From the NCBI RefSeq assembly GCF_900496995.4, contig NC_044007.1:70408742-70472741 (forward strand): a stretch of 64,000 nucleotides of DNA, read 5' to 3'. Every line of letters begins with the position of its first letter. Positions within the stretch are counted from its first letter, which is position 1. The notes beneath the pieces are model-generated. The model was given only the letters and a program-made list of their open reading frames with translations. It searched no databases and was not told the DNA's origin. The DNA comes from Aquila chrysaetos chrysaetos. Lineage: Eukaryota; Chordata; Aves; Accipitriformes; Accipitridae. The position numbers were made by a program, and so were the translations under genes. Positions 1-9,109 of the stretch are shown here, piece by piece.

Positions 1-900
1 TGAGATTTATATACAGATTGGCTGGGTTCTCTGTAAGATTGTAATTACAAGCTTCGTTGGTTCGCTACTTATCACACGGTGCAGGAGGAGGCAAAAACAA
101 GCAGAGGAAAGACCATTTCATTAAGCCATAACCCTATCAAGGGAGGAGCACTGTAACATCCCTGTATTTATTAGGCCAAACAGAGCTGTTTGCAGAAGGG
201 GAGGCCATTTATTACCGCCTGACAAATGGGATTTCATTTATTTAACCTCGGTGATCTATTTCAGTAAAATGTACAAACGAGCCATCCATTTTATGATTCC
301 GGAGTCAACGCCTCAATTATCTAAAGGCTAACTGACTGTTAAAGCACCCATCTGCTAGGATGAATTCATTGATTTAATTTGCTTCATGTTACTGAATGAT
401 TCTTAGCAGACAGGGAGGGGAAGGAAGGGGAAGGAAAGGAAAGGGGCGGCTGGTGGTTTAGGAGAATGCATCACAGTGATTCAGCATGCTGGTGTCTGTC
501 TGCATGTGTGTGCGCGCGCGTGCGCCTGGTTTTTTTAATCCTTCAGCACAATAGAAGAAGGCGATCAATAGCAGCTTAAATTTTATGAGACAAGGAGTTA
601 AGTTGTTCAGCTCGAGCCAAAACACCTTTGTTCTACCATAACAAGTAATCTCTGTGGCGGAATTAATATTGACAAGCTGGCTTCTTTGTAGCTAATTTTG
701 TGGGTGCCTGAGCCAATCAGGAGCCTTGCAGTAATAGAGTTGTTATTAGAGTTCATTATAAAAGCTGTGGATCAATGGCTACACTGGGAGGGAGAGGACA
801 TGCTGCAGCAGAATGCATATGTATGCTCAAGGAAATGAAATCCTTTTAATGTCCTTGTAATAATTTATTCTATAGTTCTCTTTGACTTAAAAAAAAAAAA
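1..900. other. Non-coding, candidate conserved elements
   Basis: No coding frame or recognised repeat is seen. The text is complex and low in simple repeats apart from a purine-rich patch (about 414-447) and an alternating TG/CG run near 506-523. Segments around 1-350 and 590-780 contain dense homeobox-like AT cores (TAATTA, ATTAAT), a CCAAT box (714-718) and TATAAA-like text (757-762), and look like slowly evolving vertebrate non-coding elements. That is an impression only; no alignment was possible. Confidence 0.3.
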
Positions 901-3298
901 TCTTTCAAAAACAAAATTAGAAACATTCCCTTGTGAGGCTTTTAATTTTATCGTAACACTGAAACTGATAGGAAGAAAAGCAGGATTTTATGGGTGGGAA
1001 AATTCAGGGAGACCTTGTTACCCAGCTCTGAGTTTTATCAGAACTGGATTTCATTTGGAAAATGCCACCACTCCCATTTTATCCACATCACCCAGGCTGG
1101 TTTGCTGAAAGCTTAAGCTGCTGCGAACATAGCATCGATGTCTTTTAAGCCACCCCTTTTCTCCTGCCTCCCTAAACCATCTGTCTCATTAAATCTGATT
1201 TTTAGTTTTTTTTCTTTGACGGGATGTCATTTTGCAGAAAACATCTTTACATTCAAGGAGAAGAAGTCACAAATAGCACGCTAAAGCTTTTCTCCCGTGT
1301 TTCTAGGGAGGAATGACCTGTATGCTGTAAGTGAGTTAGCACTTTCAGCAAGCTGACAAGGAGTTCACAGAACACAGCTCTTTGTAAAAGGTTGCCTCTT
1401 TCAGCTGTAAAAGGGCCCTCCTTGATGTAAGTGTTCCCAGAGTAATAATCCATTTCTCTTGTGGCAGGCTCCAGCTCATGCTATAATCTTTCCCACAAGC
1501 TCCAAATCAGTACAAGAAAGCTGTTTACTGGACAATTTTCCCTGCATCTCAATGTCAAATGATACTGCATTAAAATGTGAGAACATCACACTCTAAGAAA
1601 GGCAGGAGGATCAAAGGGAACCCTCACAGTGAGTGAGTTGAGACAAATTAGCATCTTTTGGTCATGGTTTCCTAGATATAATAATATGGCATTTCAGGGC
1701 CATAAGTTGTTTGCTTTGCTTCCTCCCCTTTATTTCACTATTAAAAAATAGCCATTTATTTTTTCCATCTCCCTATGTTTGTCTCTGCCAAAAAAAATTG
1801 AATCACTTTCAATTGATGCAATTAAACAGGGTAAGTCCCTTGTGTAGACACTGTTGTTTCAATTCCAGTAGATATCATTAAGTCAATATAAGAGACTCTT
1901 CCACAAAAATAAGACCATCAAATATGAGCACTGTTCTGTCTGCCTTTTTTTTTTTTTTTTTTCAATTATCACATTTTTCTCAAGGATTGACAGAAACAAT
2001 AATTTCAATATTCTCATTTCTTTTTTTTTTTTTTTCTTTCCTGCAGACATCTGTCTTAAAACTTAGATTCCTGCTATTTAGCTCAGTAACAGAAAATATT
2101 CTGGGAGAGAAAACCTAGGAATCAAAGAAAAACGTGCCATCGCTTTTTCCATCCACTTTTTCTTCCACTCTCCCCTTGCAGCTGGAAGAAAGTAGCTGCA
2201 TAGCATCTGGAACCAGTGACAGGAGGTGTTGAAAGTGAGGAAAAAGGTCAAAATACAGACAACGTAGAGCAAGCCAAAAAAATTAGGGAGAATAATTATG
2301 TGTTAATCAGAAAGTTTTTAATTTGACAATTTATTTCTTTTTCTATAATAAGCTTACATTTCAGAATTTGAACTGAATACCTTGATTGGAATTTTGTTTT
2401 GCAAAAGACTGAAAGGGGAAGTGTGACATATCCCCTTTCTTCCTCAGTTTGAATAAATAATTTTTCGAGCCACCCTCTGTTGGTTTTCTCTTTTCTTCAT
2501 GACAGCTTATTTCTAATGGTGGAAGAATATCAACAGAAACTTATCTGTGATTTTTATGTCTCGTCATGCTGTTCTCTGACATTCATGTCCCTCCCAGGAT
2601 CCTTCTGGGATCCTGAGGCATGAGCCTCAGCCTTGATGACTTTATTGTTCTTTGGTGTTCATTATTTGTCCAGTATGGAAAGCTTGTAATGAAAGGGAAA
2701 AAGAGAATTGATCAATGAAAAATGCTGAATGCTGTGTCTCAGAGGTCAGAAGGAGTTTCCATAGAATTAAAATTATTGCCAAATGAGCGAGATCCTGCAA
2801 CAATGATGAGAACAAATAGCAAAAGACTTTTCAGTCACATAAAGTCAAGTCAGATCACAATGAGGTTGACACAGAGATTAAGGGCAATCTGGACATGGCT
2901 CCAAAATTAAATTATTACCATCCTTACTGAAAATGGAGATAAAATACCATCCCTAAAGGTAAGGGCAAGACAGCTGCTGGGAATGCAAAGCAGAAATCCC
3001 CTACCAAAATGTCACTTAGTCGATACACATTATTTCTGGTAGACCATCCTTGAATTTTTTTAGCATAGTGCTGTAAGTGGTCTGTGGTCAGGCCAGCCAT
3101 GAACTAAACAGAGCTGACCTATGGGAAGCCCAGTACAGCAACTGAAAAATTAGTATTATGACTCCTCCCATGCATCTGCCCTCATCAATTAATGTGTCAG
3201 GCCGTCAGCCAGACCTTCTTCTTAGTGTTGGCCTGAAGTTCCTTAGGACACTAAATTTCTTCTTGCAACATCTTTTGGGCCACTCCATACCAGTGTAA
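901..3298. other. Intergenic, no gene seen
   Basis: AT-rich sequence with T tracts near 1945-1962 and 2021-2036. Open frames here are all under 76 codons and show no domain. Two overlapping short hairpins sit at 2595-2630 (reported as a finding). No RNA gene was recognised. Confidence 0.6.
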
Positions 3299-3303
3299 TA
3301 CAA
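3299..3303. repeat. Target-site duplication, left (TACAA)
   Basis: TACAA immediately precedes the TG of the solo LTR and recurs at 3892-3896 directly after its terminal CA, as expected for retroviral integration with a 5-bp stagger. Confidence 0.9.
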
Positions 3304-3561
3304 TGTCCTGGTTTTGGCTGGGATAGAGCTAATTTTCATTCTAGTAGCTGGCATAGTGTTATGTTTTGGATTCAGTATGAGAATAACGTTGATAACACAC
3401 TGATGTTTTCAGTTGTCACCACATAATGTTCAGTCTAAAGTCAAGGATTTTTCAGCTTCTCATGCCCAGCCAGCAAGAAGGCTGGAGGGGCACAAGACGT
3501 TGGGAGGGGACACAGCCAGGACAGCTGACCCAAACTGGCCAAAGGGGTATTCCATACCATG

Positions 3562-3584
3562 TGACATCATGTCCAGTATATAAA
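3562..3584 (+). promoter_or_regulatory. LTR core promoter: TGACATCAT plus TATA box
   Basis: A CRE/ATF-like TGACATCAT (3562-3570) lies six bases upstream of TATATAAA (3577-3584). The same motif sits upstream of the TATA box in the unrelated-looking LTR of the provirus at 8342. Binding is inferred from the motif only. Confidence 0.6.
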
Positions 3585-3759
3585 CTGGAGGGAGTTGGCC
3601 TGAGGTGGGATCGCTGCTCAGGAACTAACTGGGCATCAGTCGGCGAGTGGTGAGCAATTGCATTGTGCATCACTTGCTTTGTATATTCCAATCCTTTTAT
3701 TATTATTGTCATTTTATTATTGTTATTGTTATCATTATTGGTTTCTTCCTTTCTGTTCT

Positions 3760-3765
3760 ATTAAA
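3760..3765 (+). terminator. LTR poly(A) signal ATTAAA
   Basis: ATTAAA occurs about 175 bp downstream of the TATA box, followed by T-rich sequence, in the position expected for the R region of this LTR. Confidence 0.5.
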
Positions 3766-3891
3766 CTGTTCTTATCTCAGCCCACAAGTTTTACCTTTTT
3801 CCTTTTGATTCTCTCCCCCATCCCACTGGGTGGGGGCAGTGAGTGAGCAGCTGCCTGGTGGTTAGTTACTGGCTGGGGTTAAACCACGACA

Positions 3892-3896
3892 TACAA
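3892..3896. repeat. Target-site duplication, right (TACAA)
   Basis: Matches 3299-3303 exactly and follows the terminal CA of the solo LTR. Confidence 0.9.
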
Positions 3897-5635
3897 ACAC
3901 AGAAATAATAACAAGTTATCTTTAGCTTTACATTCCCCTTCCACCAGATTTCACTTCTTTGAACCACTATTAGTCAGTCATTATTTTTATTCCCCCACTT
4001 TACACCATTTTAAAGTCTGGAAATTATTTTGTTCTTTTTCCTGCTTGATGAAGCACACAAGTTCTCTTTTGCCCGAAACCCTGATCACCGACTTCAAAAG
4101 TTACTTCTATACCTCATTGCAACCCATAATAATTTCTAGTAACATATCCATATGTGAAATCCCTCTAGCACCAAGATCAGTCTCTAATTCTCCTCGATTT
4201 CAATGGAGAGAGTTTCACATTGCAGATCTGATGCTCTGTAACAGCACTTGATTTTACTGATGTCACTCCAATAATTTCACTGGGCCACCCCAGATTTACA
4301 CTGCACTAGAAGCAAAGAAAAATCAAGCCACCGTGTTAAACTGTTCATTCCTAAAAGAGGATCTTTCTTTGCCACAGGTTTATCCTTAGTGGAAATGAAA
4401 TAGATTGGGCAGTTATATTTGCTAAGCTCTCTTGTCACGAGAAGAAAGGTAGTAACATTTAAGCTGCTGCTCTGACTGACTGAATATCCCATAATACTAC
4501 TACTATAGCAGCAACTTTAGAACAACACACATTTGAATCACCAAATGCAATCGGAATTTATTTCTTTGGAGTTTCTGTCTGCTTTCTGAAAATATTTTGA
4601 ACAGCATTAGTTGGGGAGGCGGGGGGAAGCTAGTCATTAGAACATACATTTTTCAGCCTTATTGCTCACAATTAACACACTCAATAAACCACTGAATATA
4701 ACTGCATGTTACATGTGCAGCTACAGTAAAAGGCATCTACTTTTCAAGTTTTAAAGCTACTTGTCCTTTTGCCTTATACCTCAAAACAGGCCTGAGGCGG
4801 GAATGTATTGCTGTATAAATACATGCCTCAGACCATGCTATTCTTTAGTAAAATGTGTGTTGTAATGAGATAACACTGCACCTCTAGTAGTCCAACATAT
4901 CCTGAAGGTCTACAGTTATCTCATTATGAAGTCTGTTCAGTCATGTCTTATTGACTAATTCAGTTATTTTATTTACAAATTTTCACTATGACTTGACTGT
5001 CCGTAGACAAACCAATAGAAAAGATGTTCAGTGCCAGTAGGTTGGTGTTGAAAGGATAACTATAAATTTCAGCACAAGTGCCAACCACTTTCCACTGACT
5101 TTCATGAGAATAGCATATATGCCAATGTATTTTTGAAAGAACCATTTTTCTTTTTTACGAACTCATACTCTACCTAATCTACATGCATTAAGATCTGAGG
5201 CATTTCACAAATTGAATATGTCCACAACTCAGAAAAGACATTTGTCAGAACGAAAGAATCAAACAATGTAGTCATCGTAACTTGTAATTAAAGATCAGAT
5301 CCGAAAGCTGTTGACAAAACATGTATCTACCATACACACATTCTCTCTCATATTTTTAGAAATAAATTTTGAAGAAAATTTGTATTCAAAGCTAGAGTTT
5401 TCTTTCTAGTAAGTGTGGGTGGAAGGGCTGTTTAAAGCAGAACAGAGAATAGCAAGAGCTGGGCCAAAGAGACACCAGACAGGGACGTGTGTTGATAGTT
5501 CTAAGGAAACTTACTGAAAAGGCATGTTTATTGAATGGGTTTAGGAAGGCATCAAACTGTGAAGGTGTACAGAGTACCAGATTGTCTCTCCACAACTCTA
5601 CAAAAGCAGAGACAGCAAAAACTATGACTATGTCA
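3897..5635. other. Intergenic, no gene seen
   Basis: Non-coding AT-rich DNA. A short imperfect hairpin occurs at 4792-4831 (7-bp CTGAGGC/GCCTCAG outer stem, 7-bp ATGTATT/AATACAT inner stem, 4-nt bulge). No recognised repeat family or exon. Confidence 0.6.
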
Positions 5636-6080
5636 GATAGAATCATATAACAGCCCAGGTTGGAAGGGACTTCGAAAGATCACCTGGTCCAACCTTTTGC
5701 GGAAAAGGGAACCTAGATGAGATTTGCTAGCACTCTGTCCAGTCACATCTTCAAAACCTCCAGTGATGGGGACTCTACTACATCCCTGGGGAAGTTGTAC
5801 CAGTGACTGATTCTTCTCTCTCTGAAAATTTTCTTTCTTGTATCAAGATGAAACTTCTCCTGGTACAACTTGTACCTGTTGCCCCTTGTCCTCTCCATGT
5901 GGCTCCTTGTGAAAAGAGAGCCTCCATCCTCTTTGTAGTCACCCATTAACTACTGGAATACTGTGATGAGGTCCCCTGTGAGCCTTTTCTTCTCCGGGGT
6001 AAAAAGACCTCACTCTGTCAGTTTTTCCTCATAGGGCTGGTTCTCCAGCCCTTTGATCATCTTCATGGCCCTCCTTTGGT
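5636..6080 (-). mobile_element. CR1 LINE 3' end, antisense
   Basis: The plus strand starts AGAATCATATAAC followed by GGTTGGAAGGGACTT and continues through text typical of the reverse complement of bird CR1 3' ends, including the stretch near 5877-5900 and the end at CATGGCCCTCCTTTGG. The element is therefore on the minus strand and truncated at its 5' end (about 445 bp), as is usual for CR1. It carries no usable reading frame; the 67-codon antisense frame is incidental. Confidence 0.88.
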
Positions 6081-8066
6081 GGTGAGATCGAATATTTTTA
6101 TTACCACTTACTATGCCTTACAACTAGAAAAAACAGATATAATGTTTGGGAGGACAAAGGGGTAGTTCAAGAGTCACCGTTGTCCCACCTGGTAACTCCA
6201 CACCTGCCTGGTAATGACCTTGCAAATGGATAGGAAAAGCACCCTAACTAGGACAAGAAAGGAATCAGATAAGGATTAGATTTGCTCTCATAACTGAGAG
6301 ATTTAAGATCCCAACTCCATTTTCATGAAAAGAACTAGAATTTCGGTTGGGCATTTGGGCACTACCATGTCTTGTAATAATGACAATGAAACAATCATCA
6401 GTCCCCTGAGCTACCCGTGTGTGTGCTTTAGGCTTTACTTTAATTACTGTGGGTGAGGAAAAGACTCTGAAGATGTCATCTGGCAGACTCGCAAAACTAC
6501 CCAGTTGTTGAACAAGAAAAGTACTGCTCTGGATCTAGCTATTACAAAGAATGTGATTTCTATAATCTAGTAAAACATAAGGATTATTTTATTTCTTAAG
6601 GACACTTTCCTTCACCTGATTATGAGGACATGATCAACACACTGATTTTAATGTAACAGTAATATTAGTTAATCATTTGCTAGCACTTAGGTAGAAAATT
6701 GATATTCTTGGTCGTGCGTGTAAAAATAATATTTTAAATAAAGTCTGTAATACTGGTAATGAATGCTCAAGAGTTCTTAGAAGTGACTTCATACGAACAA
6801 CTCATATCACAAGATTAATAAGAGACTAGACTAATTTTGTGTAACATATAAAGAGCTCTTTTCTCATTTGCACAAAACCAAAATGAGCAAATGTCAGGAA
6901 GACACAAGGACAGGAAAGTATTTTTGAGTAAAAACTGGTAAACTCAGGTTTCAGCTGCTTTTGCCATCATCTACAGATCTGTACATTTTTTGAAACAATA
7001 GGGGGTCATTACTTTAAGGATGATGAAAACACCACAGAACTAACAAAAGGCTTGCTCATCAGGAGTATCTTCCTTCATTTTCCTTGCTTTATTTTGCTCA
7101 GTGCAGTTTTTCACCAATATCTTTTCTCTGCTGACAGTAAATGCCAAAATTAAAATACAGTCATCATGCTAACAGTCTTTGAGATCAAGAAAAAGATAAA
7201 TTCAAACTACCATTGTTTCTCATTTTGACAAAAAGGCATTCATTTAGCACCTTTTTTTTTTTTTTAAGTCAGATGTTTCTAAAGAGCAAGTTCCTCAAAG
7301 ACATTTTCTACCATTTTGTGTTTGCATACTAGCCCTGACAACTGTGATCTGAAAGAAACCATCAGTGTTCATGCACAGTCAGAAGCCCTTAGAACTTCTG
7401 AAAACCCCTGTTTTGCTGAAGATAAATGCCCTCAAATGGGAGAGGAAGGGATAAAATTAGTGACAAATTCTGCCCCAAAAATATGATTTGGAAGACACGC
7501 TTAGAATCAGGGTCAGTACTTGGGAACACCTCTCTACTCCACAGCTTTCCACAAGCTATAATGGGGTGTCAAAATTAAGTCTATCTACTTGTTCAGCTTC
7601 TTTGATCTAAGATTCACCAAGTGACAAAGCAGTGTTCTTTGGTTTTTTCCTCTGCTATCTGTGATTTCCTAGGTCTCTCATTCAAGTACTGGGCAGGGCT
7701 AGGACTTCCAAAACTTCCAAAAGTCAGGCAAGAAAAAAGGAGTGCATTTTGGCTATCTGGCCTCTGTAGTACTGCAGATCACTGGTGGGGACCAAACTGA
7801 GTTTTCTATGTCACTGATACCTGCTTTAAGCTTAAGAGAGCCCTATGTCCTCCTGGAAGTATGATTTGTATCCCATTAACAAAACTACCACTTTCAGCCA
7901 AATGAAATTACAACATTGGACAGAATCTAGTAATTTTGGCTGAATAAAGTAATTACAATAATTTTATTACTTAATTATGGTAGTTATTGGGGGTGAAGGG
8001 CATGGGAACCTATTGTTTCTAGCTCTCAGATAAACACTGCAGTCAGCAGCCTGCAGTGCTGTGCTC
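6081..8066. other. Intergenic, no gene seen
   Basis: Non-coding AT-rich DNA with a T tract near 7252-7265. No repeat family, RNA gene or exon recognised. The last bases (GTGCTCCCCTG) are the pre-integration flank of the provirus. Confidence 0.6.
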
Positions 8067-8071
8067 CCCTG
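8067..8071. repeat. Target-site duplication of provirus, left (CCCTG)
   Basis: CCCTG abuts the 5' LTR and is repeated at 14887-14891 after the 3' LTR. The perfect 5-bp duplication shows that both ends come from one integration event. Confidence 0.93.
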
Positions 8072-8341
8072 TGTTAGAGGCTGAATTGTTATCTCGAACC
8101 ATTTGCCTCAAAGATTGTGAGGTATGAGGGACTGGGCTGTCATCAAGGAACTGTGAACTGCTCATCCAGAGCCCTTTGTCTCCAAGATGGCCGGTTTAAG
8201 CGGGACACTCCTCTGTCCATAAGGACGATTACCAGGCCATTGAGGCATTCAGGGGAGGAAACTGGGCTGGAGCTGATAAGATATTGGTTTCTGGTATCGA
8301 TCACGCGAAGGTCGTGTGTGATGAATGAAACCTGCAGCGCA

Positions 8342-8368
8342 TGACATCATCGAAATATGCCCTATAAA
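8342..8368 (+). promoter_or_regulatory. 5' LTR core promoter
   Basis: TGACATCAT (8342-8350), a CRE/ATF-type site, precedes TATAAA (8363-8368) by 12 bases. A reverse CCAAT box (ATTGG, 8283-8287) lies about 80 bp upstream of the TATA box. Initiation would be expected 25-30 bp downstream. The same arrangement exists in the 3' LTR at 14434-14460 and could drive transcription into flanking host DNA. Confidence 0.65.
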
Positions 8369-8430
8369 GAACCCCTAGAAACAAGTGGTGAAGGGGGCCT
8401 TTTCTTCCTCACCAAAGAATTGAAGATGGA

Positions 8431-8632
8431 GGACCGACGGGACGCCGCTGGATCCGTGCTGGTGACCTTCCTTGACCGACTGCTGGCCTGAGGACCAACG
8501 GGACGCCGCTGGACCCATGCTGGTGACCATCCTTGCAACTCTCGCCACCGACTACTTGCCTGAGGACCGACGGGACGCCGCTGGATCCATGGTGGTGACT
8601 ATCCTTGCAACTCTATCCCGACTGCTTGCTTA
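8431..8632 (+). repeat. Three imperfect GC-rich tandem units in LTR R/U5
   Basis: Units start at 8431, 8492 and 8564 with GGACC(G/A)ACGGGACGCCGC, each followed by a diverging copy of GGTGAC(C/T)..TCCTTG, giving 61-72-bp spacing. They lie downstream of the TATA box, so they would be transcribed at the RNA 5' end and again before the poly(A) site. The copies are repeated identically at 14523-14724. Role unknown; a structured RNA leader is possible. Confidence 0.85.
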
Positions 8633-8695
8633 ATTTCTACCTTTTCTTCCATTCTATCCTATCGCTACCATTTTTCCGCTTTTGATACTTTTGAT

Positions 8696-8722
8696 AATAA
8701 AAACTCTTTTGACTATACGGCA
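8696..8722 (+). terminator. 5' LTR poly(A) signal and cleavage region
   Basis: AATAAA (8696-8701) is followed by a CA about 20 bp later and a GT-rich stretch (CGTTTGTGTC, about 8731-8740), the usual arrangement that defines the R/U5 border. Confidence 0.7.
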
Positions 8723-8801
8723 TTTGACCTCGTTTGTGTCTTAATCTCGCTCTTGGGATCATATAGAAACCTTCCCCGACATTGGATCGGGACATTTAAA
8801 T

Positions 8802-8822
8802 TGGCGTCACGGACAGGATCCC
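8802..8822 (+). promoter_or_regulatory. Primer binding site, tRNA-Ser-like
   Basis: Eight bases after the LTR CA comes TGGCGTCACGGACAGGAT. It begins with the TGG that pairs with tRNA CCA. The complement reads as a T-arm plus a CGTGACG acceptor strand, which I recognise as a serine tRNA (GTCACGG 5' acceptor strand), allowing one G-U type mismatch. This is from memory of tRNA sequence, not a search. Serine-tRNA priming is known in the class III HERV-S group. Confidence 0.7.
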
Positions 8823-8847
8823 TTGAGACGAGAGTGCCGTACTGTTT

Positions 8848-9109
8848 CCCTGCTTTAATACGCGAGACCTCTCAGGAACGTAAGGGGGGCAGGCTTGTGG
8901 TGTTTGAAACTTTACGTGCTGCCTTCCTGAGACGACTGCTTCCCCGCTTTTTATAAGGTGTTTGAAACTTTACGTGCTACCTTCCTGAGACGACTGCTTC
9001 CCCACTTTAACACGTGAGACCTCTCAGGAACGTAAGGGGGGCAGGCTTGTGGTGTTTGAAACGTTACGTGCTACCTTCCTGAGACGACTGCTTCCCCGCT
9101 TTGTATAAG
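8848..9109 (+). repeat. Leader tandem duplications upstream of gag
   Basis: A block starting GGTGTTTGAAAC and running to CTTCCCC(G/A)CTTT occurs three times, starting at 8899, 8957 and 9051. The preceding block GAGACCTCTCAGGAACGTAA occurs twice, at 8864 and 9016 (offset 152 bp). The third copy ends at the gag start: TATAAGGTG in copy one corresponds to TATAAGATG at 9104-9112, so the initiator codon sits in the terminal repeat unit. The region lies where packaging signals are expected in retroviruses; that role is inferred from position only. Confidence 0.85.
8876..9040 (+). promoter_or_regulatory. Two candidate 5' splice sites in duplicated leader
   Basis: GGAAC/GTAAGG occurs at the GT of 8880-8881 and again at 9032-9033, once per leader duplication. 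Either could donate to the acceptor just before env at 12422. The exonic C at -1 is not ideal. Use of either is inference. Confidence 0.35.

Larger units (their letters stand above)
3304..3891 (+). mobile_element. Solo LTR, bird ERV-L-like family A
   Basis: A 588-bp element begins TGTCCTGG and ends CGACA, and is flanked by perfect 5-bp duplications. It has a TATA box (3577-3584) and an ATTAAA poly(A) signal (3760-3765), so it is in plus orientation. No internal retroviral sequence adjoins it, so it is what remains after recombination between two LTRs. I recognise the sequence as a very common bird LTR; the 5-bp duplication suits ERV-L (class III). An inverted copy, about 97 percent identical by eye, lies at 32618-33206. 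Short open frames inside it are identical in both copies because they are LTR sequence, not genes. Confidence 0.92.
8072..8794 (+). repeat. 5' LTR of the provirus
   Basis: Begins TGTTAGAGG and ends ATCGGGACA (TG...CA ends). It contains a TGACATCAT element (8342-8350), TATA box (8363-8368), three imperfect tandem units (8431-8632) and AATAAA (8696-8701). U3 is about 320 bp, with transcription expected to start near 8390-8395. A 75-codon frame in U3 begins with GTG, not ATG, and is repeated in the other LTR; I do not regard it as a gene. Confidence 0.95.

Noticed and set aside
3426..3653. 75- and 86-codon frames shared by 3.4 kb and 32.9 kb
   Set aside because: Identical because both are copies of the same LTR; neither has a coding signature.
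8117..8344. 75-codon frame in U3, repeated at 14209-14436
   Set aside because: It starts with GTG rather than ATG, lies upstream of the LTR promoter, and its identity between copies simply reflects LTR identity.
9101..9109. Gag start three codons upstream at 9101
   Set aside because: That codon is TTG. The first ATG in frame is 9110 and has a strong initiation context.
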